Shown piece after piece: positions 1 to 6,694 of a DNA stretch of 10,031 nt; the first letter of the stretch is position 1; the number at the start of each line of letters is the position of its first letter. A program made the translations under genes and the position numbers. Source of the stretch: Candidatus Bathyarchaeota archaeon (lineage in GTDB: Archaea > Thermoproteota > Bathyarchaeia > RBG-16-48-13 > GCA-020355125); contig JAOZHK010000231.1 in NCBI GenBank assembly GCA_026014905.1, positions 1 to 10,031 on the forward strand. The letters are read 5' to 3'. The notes beneath the pieces are model-generated. The model searched no databases. It was given only the letters and a program-made list of their open reading frames with translations, and was not told the DNA's origin.

Positions 1-8
1 TATGATTA

Positions 9-1790
9 TTACAAAGCCCATAGGGGAATTTGTTGCCTCTTGATCTCAATGAGCTCCTTGAGTGTTTGTACATCTTCTGGCAGTATTTCACTTATATACT
101 TTGATAAAAATTCTTTGACGTGTCGCTCTGGAACATCTACATAAAGGATATCGTTTTCATTAAAATCTCGGGCAACCACTCCGTCCCTTACTGAAATAGC
201 GATTTTCATAGATTTTTCCGCCGCTGAAATTGTTTCACCTTCGTCTTGCATTTGTGAAATTTCTCCAACTCTTTTTCCAGTTTTTGAGATTAAATTATAT
301 TTTGACTGTATCTTTCCAGATATAATCTCGACTCCAAAAACTGCAGGTTTACTTTTTCGGAAAATTAATCCAGGTAATACCTTGATTTTCCCTGGAAAAA
401 TTAAAGATTCAATTTGCATCTTCAACTCTGTGTCTCGTTCTATTTCAACCCAATCATTATACTCTTCAATAAGGCGATATATCACATCGTTACGGAAAAT
501 AGGTATATCCTGGATATGTGCCTCAGTCTCAGCGTCTTGAAGAATGGGTACATTAAACGCTAAAATAACGCCTTGAAAACGTGATACCCGTTTAATTGAA
601 GCCGCTTCAATGACATCGCGTCTTGATACGCCTCCGACATCTGCTATTCTGATTGCTACTCCATGATTTTCCAATTCACCAATTAAAGCTTCTAAGGACC
701 CAAGAGTATCTGTTTTCACGATCACTCCAAGTTTATCGGTAATAATCCGAAGACGTTCAATTTCTTCTGATACCGCTTGAACGTAAGGATCTAGAGGCTC
801 GCCTGTTCGTACACTAAATAGTGGTGCACCAGCAACCGCATCTTCTATATTTGGGGCGGATATTTTTACTCCGGCAGCAGCGGCAACTTCAGTTACTGGA
901 AGGAATTTGTCTCGGGGATCTCTCATCTCATCGAGGGGTTTAGGCAAAAGAATAGCTCGTGCTTTGGTTACAATAGGTTTTTCAACACCTCCAATGATTA
1001 ATGTATCTCCTCGATTGAGGATTCCATCATATATGATTGCGTCAATGGTGGTTCCAAGTCCGGGCTCTTTTTTCACCTCGAGAATAGTTCCCTTGGCAGA
1101 ACCTTCAGTAACTGTTAGTTGTTTCTCCAAGTATTGTTGAGTTAGACCAATGAGGATAGCAAGTAATTCAGAAATTCCTTCTCCTGTTTTTGCACTTACA
1201 GGTGTTATTGCAACTGTTTTTGAGAAATCCCTTACTTTATCATATCGATCAGCATTAATTCCTAAACGGGAAAATGTCCCCATAATGATGTATAGTAACT
1301 CGTCAAGCTGTCGCTTGACCGATGGATCTTGTTGTTGGTATGATTCACTAAATGATGTAACCTTGTGAGGTTTCCATCCAGGAATTGTATCGATTTTATT
1401 CGCAGCAACAATGAATGGAGTTTTCCGGTTTTTCAAAATTGACAAACTTTCATGTGTTTGAGGTTCAAATCCGCGTAGGACATCGACAACAAGTATAGCA
1501 ATATCTGCTACTGATCCACCCCTTCTTCGCAGATTCATAAATATACTATGTCCCGGGGTGTCGACGACTAATAATCCTTCAATTCGTATCTTACTAACCA
1601 TGCCTTGAGCGAGAGAACCACAGATTTCCTGTAGTGTATCAATAGGGAAGAAGCTAGCTCCTATATGCTGAGTCATGGAACCTACTTCTCTTGATGCAAC
1701 AACTGATCCACGGATATTATCCAGTAGAGTAGTTTTTCCAGAATCAACGTGACCGAGAACGCATACAATTGGCTGACGGAAACGTGACAA
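9..1790 (-). CDS. infB: Translation initiation factor aIF5B (IF2/eIF5B family GTPase)
   Basis: This 593-aa protein is the archaeal form of IF2/eIF5B, the GTPase that promotes ribosomal subunit joining and acts with initiator tRNA and aIF1A. All GTPase motifs are visible: G1 GHVDSGKTT (residues 13-21), G2 Thr40 in MTQHIGA, G3 DTPGH (77-81), G4 NKID (131-134) and G5 SAK (199-201). The rest matches domains II to IV, ending in a helix with the family-like basic/aromatic tail (IKRQQIPLWAL). The length is normal for archaea: there is no intein and no long eukaryotic N-terminal extension. The start is TTG, chosen because an AAGAGG Shine-Dalgarno lies 8 nt upstream and the only nearby upstream ATG meets a stop after one codon. 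It is the last gene of the L7Ae operon in this window, 32 nt after adenylate kinase; the stop lies 8 nt from the window edge. Identification is secure. Confidence 0.97.
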   Translation of the reverse strand: MSRFRQPIVCVLGHVDSGKTTLLDNIRGSVVASREVGSMTQHIGASFFPIDTLQEICGSLAQGMVSKIRIEGLLVVDTPGHSIFMNLRRRGGSVADIAILVVDVLRGFEPQTHESLSILKNRKTPFIVAANKIDTIPGWKPHKVTSFSESYQQQDPSVKRQLDELLYIIMGTFSRLGINADRYDKVRDFSKTVAITPVSAKTGEGISELLAILIGLTQQYLEKQLTVTEGSAKGTILEVKKEPGLGTTIDAIIYDGILNRGDTLIIGGVEKPIVTKARAILLPKPLDEMRDPRDKFLPVTEVAAAAGVKISAPNIEDAVAGAPLFSVRTGEPLDPYVQAVSEEIERLRIITDKLGVIVKTDTLGSLEALIGELENHGVAIRIADVGGVSRRDVIEAASIKRVSRFQGVILAFNVPILQDAETEAHIQDIPIFRNDVIYRLIEEYNDWVEIERDTELKMQIESLIFPGKIKVLPGLIFRKSKPAVFGVEIISGKIQSKYNLISKTGKRVGEISQMQDEGETISAAEKSMKIAISVRDGVVARDFNENDILYVDVPERHVKEFLSKYISEILPEDVQTLKELIEIKRQQIPLWAL

Positions 1791-1798
1791 CTGATTTT

Positions 1799-1804
1799 CC
1801 TCTT
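1799..1804 (-). promoter_or_regulatory. Ribosome binding site deciding the TTG start of infB
   Basis: On the minus strand the sequence reads AAGAGG, then 8 nt, then TTG. It matches the anti-Shine-Dalgarno end of archaeal 16S rRNA and supports the non-ATG start of aIF5B. Confidence 0.6.
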
Positions 1805-1822
1805 AATACATTGAACAAAAGG

Positions 1823-2500
1823 CTATGTGCGCTTCTTTATTGTATTCATGATGATAGGTACTGTCTTCTTGAAACCCAAATTAACGTTTATATCTTCCAC
1901 GATTCCTTTTGAACGATAAAAATCGACGATCGGTTTGGTTTGATGATTGTTAATCTGTAATCGATGAGTGATTACGTCGACTTGGTCATCTTTTCGGTGA
2001 ATAAGTTCTCCTCCACATTTATCACATACGTCAGCTTTGAGGGGTGGCATTGAAGGCATGTCATATTTTAAGCCATCAATTATTTTATTGATATTAGCAA
2101 GATTGTAAATTTCTCCACATTGTGCGCATATGCGACGCGCAGATAATTTCGTTATAAGTACTTCTTCATGTGCAACTAAATTTATCACCAAGTCGATATG
2201 AACTAAGTTGTCTAAAGCCTCTGCTTGTAGTAGTGTTCTTGGATAACCATCTAAGATAAAACCTTTTTTACAATCGGATTGGTTGATTCTTTCTCGAAGG
2301 ATCCGAGTTGTAATGTCATTGGGGACGAGTTCTCCTTTTGTGAGATATGTTTGTACTTGCGTGCCAAGTGCAGTGTTGTTGTGAATGGCATCGCGAAAAA
2401 TATCCCCGGTTGAAATGTGGGGAACACATGTTAAGTCAGCTATTCGTTTAGAATAGGTTCCCTTGCCCGACCCTGGTGGACCAAGGAAGACCAGAATCAT
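1823..2500 (-). CDS. adk: Adenylate kinase, zinc-lid (bacterial/eukaryotic-type) family
   Basis: This 225-aa NMP kinase interconverts ATP + AMP and 2 ADP in the cytoplasm. Motifs in order: P-loop GPPGSGKGT (7-15), the AMP-binding stretch STGDIFR (30-36), LVPNDI (58-63), FILDGYPRT (81-89) with the conserved Arg, and ARRIC at the lid boundary. The lid is the long form with a four-cysteine zinc site, Cys125-x2-Cys128 and Cys159-x2-Cys162. RKDD (169-172) and HRL (179-181) supply the later arginine positions. This is the Adk type of bacteria and eukaryotes, not the divergent archaeal AdkA type. It lies 68 nt after L24e and 32 nt before aIF5B, all in one direction, in the position where many archaea carry nucleoside diphosphate kinase. 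The ATG start is preceded by GGGATGAAAT, a weak ribosome-binding site. The family call is firm; AMP preference over other NMPs is inferred. Confidence 0.95.
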   Translation of the reverse strand: MILVFLGPPGSGKGTYSKRIADLTCVPHISTGDIFRDAIHNNTALGTQVQTYLTKGELVPNDITTRILRERINQSDCKKGFILDGYPRTLLQAEALDNLVHIDLVINLVAHEEVLITKLSARRICAQCGEIYNLANINKIIDGLKYDMPSMPPLKADVCDKCGGELIHRKDDQVDVITHRLQINNHQTKPIVDFYRSKGIVEDINVNLGFKKTVPIIMNTIKKRT

Positions 2501-2568
2501 ATTTCATCCCAATATAAGTATATAGTAGCGGACTAGTTCAACCCTCGAGATAAAGGTATAGGTATTAG

Positions 2569-2751
2569 CTATCTCGATTCATAGCGCTTTGTCCATTTTA
2601 GTTTTCGAGGGTCTCTTTTAAAGATTAACATGGCTTTACGGCATTTACTGGAACAGAACCAGTAAACCGTTCCATCATTTCGAACATACATCATACCCCG
2701 TCCTTGAGGGAAAGCATCTCCACAGAAGGTACATTCATATGTTCGAGGCAC
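2569..2751 (-). CDS. rpl24e: Large ribosomal subunit protein L24e
   Basis: This small zinc-ribbon ribosomal protein of the 50S subunit is specific to archaea and eukaryotes. It has the Cys-x2-Cys (residues 7 and 10) and Cys-x3-Cys (33 and 37) zinc site, the typical GMMYVRNDGTVYWFCSSKC core and a basic tail DPRKLKWTKRY. An earlier in-frame GTG at 2760 gives three more residues (MNI). I prefer GTG at 2751, because archaeal L24e proteins usually begin Met-Pro shortly before the first CxxC, and because a GGTGA Shine-Dalgarno (2757-2761) sits 5 nt upstream; it overlaps the first GTG. The product is then 60 aa. The gene lies 24 nt after S28e in the L7Ae operon. Family assignment is certain; only the start is open. 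Confidence 0.93.
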   Translation of the reverse strand: MPRTYECTFCGDAFPQGRGMMYVRNDGTVYWFCSSKCRKAMLIFKRDPRKLKWTKRYESR

Positions 2752-2756
2752 AATGT

Positions 2757-2761
2757 TCACC
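2757..2761 (-). promoter_or_regulatory. Shine-Dalgarno GGTGA deciding the L24e start
   Basis: GGTGA on the minus strand is followed by 5 nt and then GTG (2751). It overlaps the alternative GTG at 2760, which has no clear ribosome-binding site of its own. This favours the shorter, family-like N-terminus Met-Pro-Arg. Confidence 0.5.
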
Positions 2762-2775
2762 AGCTAATCGAGGTA

Positions 2776-2982
2776 TTACGCTCTTTTTGCTTCTCTCTCT
2801 GTTTCTCTAAGCATCAATATGTCTCCAGCTCGAACAGAGCCTTTAACATTACGTGTAATAATTCGTCCTTTATCTCGCCCATCAAGGACTCGTACTCGCA
2901 CAAGATTGACTTCTCCGGTAACACCTGTTTTGGTCATGACTTGAATTACTTCTGCAGGTGTTAAATCATCCCTGGAACTCAT
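2776..2982 (-). CDS. rps28e: Small ribosomal subunit protein S28e
   Basis: This 68-aa protein is the archaeal/eukaryotic 30S component S28e, a small OB-fold protein. The diagnostic core [18 protein letters not shown] (residues 31-48) and the C-terminal [12 protein letters not shown] (56-67) are almost canonical. Its length is typical. It is the second gene of the operon, 9 nt after the L7Ae stop, so the two are probably translationally coupled; a GAGGGAT overlapping the L7Ae stop codon may serve as a somewhat distant ribosome-binding site. The L7Ae-S28e-L24e order is the standard archaeal arrangement. Confidence 0.96.
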   Translation of the reverse strand: MSSRDDLTPAEVIQVMTKTGVTGEVNLVRVRVLDGRDKGRIITRNVKGSVRAGDILMLRETEREAKRA

Positions 2983-2991
2983 TTTTCCGAG

Positions 2992-3369
2992 TTATCCCTC
3001 TTTTTTTAATGAGTCAAGTTTTAAGCTGATTTCTTTAATCAGTTCTGAAGCATTTCCAGGATCAACAATACTAGCGGAAGCTGAACCCACGTCGAGTCCC
3101 GTCGCTTCACCAAGTCGGAATCTACTAGGGACAAATATGTATGGGATTTTCCGCTCTTCACATAAGATGGGGAGATGTGCCACGACTTCTGGAGGTTCGA
3201 CGTCTTCTGCAATATATACTATGACGGCTACACCTCTCTCGATAGCCTTAGTCGTCTCATTAGTACCTCGTCGAATCTTTCCAGTGTCGCGAGCAACCTG
3301 AAGAGCTTCATATGCTACTTCGGCGAGGTCCTTTGGGACTGAAATTTTAACATAAAAGGGTTTAGACAT
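2992..3369 (-). CDS. rpl7ae: Ribosomal protein L7Ae (kink-turn RNA-binding protein)
   Basis: This 125-aa protein is L7Ae, which in archaea binds kink-turns in 23S rRNA and is also the core protein of box C/D and H/ACA guide RNPs and of RNase P. The RNA-binding signature is intact: [14 protein letters not shown] (residues 33-46), followed by [14 protein letters not shown] (54-67) and the [10 protein letters not shown] loop (86-95). The ATG start is preceded by GATGAGG with only 2 nt spacing. It is the first gene of the leftward operon with S28e, L24e, adenylate kinase and aIF5B, with a TATA-type promoter about 65 nt upstream. Some archaeal L7Ae proteins bind a kink-turn in their own leader; I saw no clear kink-turn in the short leader here. 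Confidence 0.97.
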   Translation of the reverse strand: MSKPFYVKISVPKDLAEVAYEALQVARDTGKIRRGTNETTKAIERGVAVIVYIAEDVEPPEVVAHLPILCEERKIPYIFVPSRFRLGEATGLDVGSASASIVDPGNASELIKEISLKLDSLKKEG

Positions 3370-3430
3370 TGCCTCATCAACTATTTTTCGGCAAATTTGT
3401 TTTCGTGGGTTTTTAATGAATCCACTTTGT

Positions 3431-3449
3431 AATATATATATCTTTTTTT
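3431..3449 (-). promoter_or_regulatory. BRE/TATA promoter of the L7Ae ribosomal operon
   Basis: On the minus strand a purine-rich AAAAAAAGA (BRE-like) is followed by TATATATAT. The TATA centre near 3437 predicts a transcription start near 3411, leaving a leader of about 40 nt before the L7Ae ATG. The remaining bases up to 3483 hold no gene and no obvious T-rich terminator for the upstream citG-like gene, so some read-through into this operon is possible. Confidence 0.55.
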
Positions 3450-3483
3450 GTTAAACGATTTAATGCCATTACCCTTTTTTCGC

Positions 3484-4518
3484 CTAATACCGCAATCCAC
3501 AAAGCAAAGCAATCATTAGTGACCCAGCGGTTAAATCTGCTGTGGTTCCTGGATTAAGTTCTCCACCTGCTTTTCTGAGTTTGTTATCAAAACTCCATAG
3601 TTTTCGTGTTCCTTTTTTTGAATTTAAGCCACCCATCGTTAATATGGACTTTGCAGTCTCCGAAACCCACTGAGTTGCCTTTAAGCCAGTGCGAACTGCT
3701 TCTTCAACAAAAGGCGTCTGTTTAATTCCAATTTTTCGTGCAATAAAGGTGTCCGGAAACTTCGATAAAATTGTTAGGAAAGTGTGTACAATGGCGAGAT
3801 TAAGGTTTCCAGTTTCTTTAAAAAGATTGACAATTGTTGGGTATCCTGTTTTAAAACATATTTCTAGCCCTGTACTCCATTCACGCGCAATATTATCCCA
3901 TTCTGAAGCCGCTTTCATTACATCATACAACGTCAGTTGATTTCTTTGTATGACCTGTTGTGCTTCTTGATTGGAGAGATCAGGTAGATTTGGTTGTTTT
4001 AATTTACCTACAGCAGCAGATCCTGCTAAAGTTATTGCTTCATATACATAACTTGCATCACTAATCGAGGTAGCTTCCATAACTGTTTTAATATTCTTTC
4101 GAAGCGACATAGACGTCATCTTACCGACAGTACTCACAGAGAATCCCGCAGCCGAGGATAGTGGGATAAAAAGGAGACTTATGCCAAGGTGTGTATTTCC
4201 CCCAGAGTGCCAGGATTTAACATTCTCAATTGTTTCTTTAATAAGTGAACCAATCCCAATACTCTCCAGCTCTATACTTTGTGCGCCAGCAAGTATACCT
4301 CTATGAGCAGCTTTATTAGTTGTAGGCCCTAAAGCGATTGAACCGGCAATAAAGTGCTCATACTTAGTGTCAGAAAAATCCGCCGTTCTATGAACATTAC
4401 CTGGTTTAGGCCAAGCACTAACCTCGAGAGCTGCAGCTAACTGAGCACACTGCATGATTATCTGAGCAGACTGCTGAAGACCGTTCTTACTCCACGGGCG
4501 CGTTTGTCCACAGGCCAA
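3484..4518 (-). CDS. CitG/MdcB-family (triphosphoribosyl-dephospho-CoA synthase-like) protein
   Basis: Members of this family with known function (CitG, MdcB) make 2'-(5''-triphosphoribosyl)-3'-dephospho-CoA from ATP and dephospho-CoA, the prosthetic-group precursor of citrate lyase and malonate decarboxylase. Family landmarks, numbered from the TTG start, are EVSAWPKPGNVHR (KPGN at 38-41), the NTHLG motif (108-112) and NPGTTADLTAG near the C-terminus (from 322). The product is about 344 aa. No citrate lyase or malonate decarboxylase gene is nearby, so as for most archaeal homologues the substrate is unknown. Start choice is uncertain. TTG at 4518 fits a TATA box at 4544-4555 and keeps a continuous N-terminal helix; ATG at 4455 would give 323 aa but has no ribosome-binding site; GTG at 4584 would place the TATA box inside the gene. 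It is divergent from thiL. Confidence 0.8.
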   Translation of the reverse strand: MACGQTRPWSKNGLQQSAQIIMQCAQLAAALEVSAWPKPGNVHRTADFSDTKYEHFIAGSIALGPTTNKAAHRGILAGAQSIELESIGIGSLIKETIENVKSWHSGGNTHLGISLLFIPLSSAAGFSVSTVGKMTSMSLRKNIKTVMEATSISDASYVYEAITLAGSAAVGKLKQPNLPDLSNQEAQQVIQRNQLTLYDVMKAASEWDNIAREWSTGLEICFKTGYPTIVNLFKETGNLNLAIVHTFLTILSKFPDTFIARKIGIKQTPFVEEAVRTGLKATQWVSETAKSILTMGGLNSKKGTRKLWSFDNKLRKAGGELNPGTTADLTAGSLMIALLCGLRY

Positions 4519-4543
4519 TTCGATCCAATACAGTGTATTGCAT

Positions 4544-4555
4544 GATAATAAATAG
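4544..4555 (-). promoter_or_regulatory. Candidate TATA box for the citG-like gene
   Basis: The minus strand reads CTATTTATTATC. Its centre near 4549 predicts a start of transcription near 4523, about 5 nt before the TTG at 4518, which fits a short-leader transcript. No purine-rich BRE is obvious, so this is a moderate call. Confidence 0.35.
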
Positions 4556-4602
4556 ATTAGTACTATGCTTCTTTCTAATATCACTCACTTGGTCGGGAAA
4601 CA

Positions 4603-4623
4603 GTACATACATGCATGCGTACA
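4603..4623. repeat. 21-bp alternating purine-pyrimidine tract (copy 1)
   Basis: Every base alternates purine/pyrimidine over 21 bp, and the tract holds the palindrome CATGCATG. Its core ATACATGCATGCGTA (4607-4621) matches 12 of 15 bases of a core at 7792-7806; the three differences are transitions. It lies between the divergent citG-like gene and thiL, 10-15 bp upstream of the proposed thiL TATA box. It could be a regulator site or a Z-DNA-prone segment. Confidence 0.5.
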
Positions 4624-4630
4624 ATCGTTC

Positions 4631-4642
4631 AATTTTTATTTC
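4631..4642 (+). promoter_or_regulatory. Candidate TATA box for thiL
   Basis: AATTTTTATTTC has a centre near 4637, predicting transcription from about 4663, roughly 5 nt before the GTG start of thiL. This would give a short-leader or leaderless transcript, in line with the lack of a Shine-Dalgarno there. Confidence 0.35.
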
Positions 4643-4667
4643 TCGATAATCTGTTGTAAGAACAAGT

Positions 4668-5669
4668 GTGGTAAGCTTGATCACTGCAGCGGAACTTGGA
4701 GAACGCCAAATAATAAAATTGTTAACCAATCGGTTCCGAAAAACACCTCAGATGGCAGTTCCCTTTGGAGACGACGTGGCGGGTATCTTCATTAACTCAA
4801 AGCAAATTGCTATATTAAAAACTGATACATTAGTTGGAACAACAGATATCCCTCCCACAATGACTCTTAGACACGCAGCTAGAAAAGCAGTAGTAATGAA
4901 TGTTAGCGATTTTGCTTCTAAAGGAGTACATCCTTCAGCTTTACTTGTATCGCTCACGATTCCTCGACACTATTCTAAATCAGATATTGAAGAGATAAGC
5001 ATTGGATTGGAAGCTGCTGCCAGAGAATATGACACCTATATCATAGGAGGCGATACAGGCGAAGGTAACGACCTCATAATTAGCCTCATGGTCTTTGGCA
5101 TCACATCCCCCAGCTCTCTTGTGTTAAGAAAAGGAGCACAAATTGATGACATTATCGCCGTTACAGGGATGTTTGGGAAAACTAGTGCGGGTCTACATAT
5201 TTTGTTGCATGATTTACAAATCACAGAATCCTGGAAAAAACCACTTATAGATAGCGTGCTAATGCCAAAAGCACGATTGCAGGAAGGTAAAGCATTAGTT
5301 AAAAAAAAGTTGATCACATCATCTATCGACTCTAGTGATGGTTTAGCAATAAGCCTACATGAATTAAAAAATAATTCCGGATTAGGTATGGCAATTACTG
5401 ATATCCCAATTGCAGAAGAAGTATTATCTTTTTCAAATAAATATGAAATGAATCCCGAAGAATTCGCATTATTTGGAGGAGAAGAATACGAACTGGTGGT
5501 AACAATTCGACCTGAGAATTGGGTTCAAGCAAATGATATAGTCATCGCTTGTGGAGGACGCTTGATACCCATAGGTAAAGTCATTAAAGAATCTAAAGTT
5601 ACATTAACGACCAATCACGTTGTGAGAGATATCCCCGTTCGTGGATGGGAACATTTCAAAGGGAGCTAG
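4668..5669 (+). CDS. thiL: Thiamine-monophosphate kinase
   Basis: ThiL phosphorylates thiamine monophosphate with ATP to give thiamine diphosphate, the active cofactor. The 333-aa protein has the PurM/AIR-synthase fold signatures in order: GDD (34-36), TDTL (52-55), NVSDFASKG (78-86), GGDTGEG (127-133), SIDSSDGL (219-226), DIPI (245-248) and FGGEEYEL (269-276). These acidic motifs hold the magnesium ions and nucleotide. Length is typical. The start is taken as GTG at 4668, with a TATA box about 30 nt upstream; TTG at 4677 (also in frame, before ITAAELGER) is an alternative, since ThiL proteins often begin just before the ELGE segment. Its 3' end overlaps the stop codon of the convergent metallopeptidase-like gene. 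Confidence 0.95.
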   Translation: MVSLITAAELGERQIIKLLTNRFRKTPQMAVPFGDDVAGIFINSKQIAILKTDTLVGTTDIPPTMTLRHAARKAVVMNVSDFASKGVHPSALLVSLTIPRHYSKSDIEEISIGLEAAAREYDTYIIGGDTGEGNDLIISLMVFGITSPSSLVLRKGAQIDDIIAVTGMFGKTSAGLHILLHDLQITESWKKPLIDSVLMPKARLQEGKALVKKKLITSSIDSSDGLAISLHELKNNSGLGMAITDIPIAEEVLSFSNKYEMNPEEFALFGGEEYELVVTIRPENWVQANDIVIACGGRLIPIGKVIKESKVTLTTNHVVRDIPVRGWEHFKGS

Positions 5670-6163
5670 CTATCGCAGCAGTTCAAATCAAGGTTCTTAA
5701 TTAGCACATGAAAATCAGCTTCACTCATCCATTCTGTCTTTAAATAATCACAAATTCGTTCTTCTTCGAGCCCCATTTTCAATGCAACATCCACTGTATA
5801 GCGATATGCCTCGATTTCTGTAGGTCGATCAACATAACTAAAGTTATGATCAAAAAGTTCTTTGCCATCGATAAATTGTTTTACGTGCACCAGCTCATGA
5901 ATAATATCTAAATAAATGTCAATTAGATCACCTTTTCGTAGATACTCCGAACTAATCATTAGATGACCATCGAGATTACTCACACCCATATATCCTCTGC
6001 GTCCAATAAACTCGACTTGAAGATTTTGAAGCACTTGTTCGGTTTCAGTTTTGAAAATCTTTTGTACTGCTTCAACGTTTTCAAAACCTTCAAAGTAGCG
6101 TGTGAAAGGATAGGTTATTGCTTGTACATTTCGAATGATCTTGACCTTATCGATATCAAACAT
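5666..6163 (-). CDS. Small HExxH metallopeptidase-like protein, uncharacterised
   Basis: I do not recognise a named family for this 165-aa protein. It has a clear zinc-metallopeptidase motif, HELVH (residues 89-93, in a helix after YLDII), followed by a second helix with PTEIEAYRY in which Glu118 (or Glu116) is a good third zinc ligand. This HExxH plus downstream Glu spacing is that of small gluzincin-like proteins. No signal peptide or membrane segment is seen, so it is probably cytoplasmic. Activity may be proteolytic or may be lost. It follows the arginine decarboxylase by 25 nt in the same direction, so the two are probably co-transcribed. Its TAG stop and the TAG of thiL on the other strand share the tetranucleotide CTAG at 5666-5669. 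The ATG start has only a weak upstream GTGGAA. Confidence 0.75.
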   Translation of the reverse strand: MFDIDKVKIIRNVQAITYPFTRYFEGFENVEAVQKIFKTETEQVLQNLQVEFIGRRGYMGVSNLDGHLMISSEYLRKGDLIDIYLDIIHELVHVKQFIDGKELFDHNFSYVDRPTEIEAYRYTVDVALKMGLEEERICDYLKTEWMSEADFHVLIKNLDLNCCDS

Positions 6164-6188
6164 AGATGAATTCCACGAAAAGGATGGG

Positions 6189-6659
6189 TTACGTTGACTC
6201 TGGTTTGAATACTAAAGCAGCTATCACACAACCATAATTATCCATGGGGACTCTCATGGTTTCACAGCGATAATGAATTTCGCCAATTTGGATTTCTCTA
6301 ATTTTAGCCATTTCTTGAATTTTCCATTCAGCGATTTCTAGTAACGCCTCTTTATCCATATAACCATGCGTTTCAGCAACTATCCCACACTTACCGTCTT
6401 TCGCCCAGCTCCACGAGATTGCTGCACCAATATTTTGACCTTCAGTACCATCCATTCTTGCTAAAACAAGGTGTGTGATTGCACCAATCGGAATCTTGAT
6501 ATTGTCTCTTTCTAAACAATTTTCTGGAAGAATAGAGGTCACAGTTACTAAATTACAGTGAGCAATGCCTGCTTTTTTAAGAGCGAGATCAAAAGCATTA
6601 AGTTCAGAGACGGGACTAGACGCTGTGCCACTGGTAATAAAAAATTCTTTTGGTACCAT
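6189..6659 (-). CDS. pdaD: Pyruvoyl-dependent arginine decarboxylase
   Basis: This 156-aa proenzyme matches PvlArgDC, which converts arginine to agmatine, the first step of archaeal polyamine synthesis. Family features are the N-terminal FFITSGTASSPVSELNAFD segment, NLVTVTSILPENC around the self-cleavage site, and the later IVAETHGY and GEIHYR stretches. By alignment with the Methanocaldococcus enzyme, chain cleavage would fall between Thr41 and Ser42, with Ser42 becoming the pyruvoyl group; the usual pair is Ser-Ser. Asn36 and Glu96 fall where active-site Asn and Glu are expected. Predicted chains are a beta chain of 41 residues and an alpha chain of 115. The ATG has TGAGG 3 nt upstream and a TATA box at about -30. 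The HExxH gene follows 25 nt downstream. Start and family are secure; the gene symbol is the one used for this family. Confidence 0.93.
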   Translation of the reverse strand: MVPKEFFITSGTASSPVSELNAFDLALKKAGIAHCNLVTVTSILPENCLERDNIKIPIGAITHLVLARMDGTEGQNIGAAISWSWAKDGKCGIVAETHGYMDKEALLEIAEWKIQEMAKIREIQIGEIHYRCETMRVPMDNYGCVIAALVFKPEST

Positions 6660-6683
6660 AGTCCTCAGCTTTTCTTTGAATTA

Positions 6684-6693
6684 GTAAATAATA
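6684..6693 (-). promoter_or_regulatory. Candidate TATA box of the arginine decarboxylase gene
   Basis: The minus strand reads TATTATTTAC, centred about 30 nt before the ATG at 6659. This predicts a transcript with only a few bases of leader. The 9-bp arm TTGCATTCA (6695-6703) of an inverted repeat lies exactly where the BRE should be. Confidence 0.4.
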
Positions 6694-6694
6694 C

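Noticed and set aside
907..1368. Two plus-strand open frames (907-1140 and 1150-1368)
   Set aside because: They lie fully antisense inside infB, whose protein is conserved throughout, and their translations show no family features.
9..1790. Intein in aIF5B
   Set aside because: The GTPase motifs are spaced normally and the 593-aa length is that of the intein-free archaeal protein.
2704..2964. Plus-strand 86-codon open frame
   Set aside because: It is antisense to L24e and S28e, both firmly identified; no ribosome-binding site or conserved motif.
4519..4584. N-terminal extension of the citG-like protein to GTG 4584
   Set aside because: The added residues are not like the family N-terminus, there is no ribosome-binding site, and a good TATA box would lie inside the gene. 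It cannot be fully excluded.
4487..4729. Minus-strand 80-codon frame spanning the citG-like/thiL promoter region
   Set aside because: It overlaps the start of both genes in other frames and would run through the proposed promoters; composition is not protein-like.
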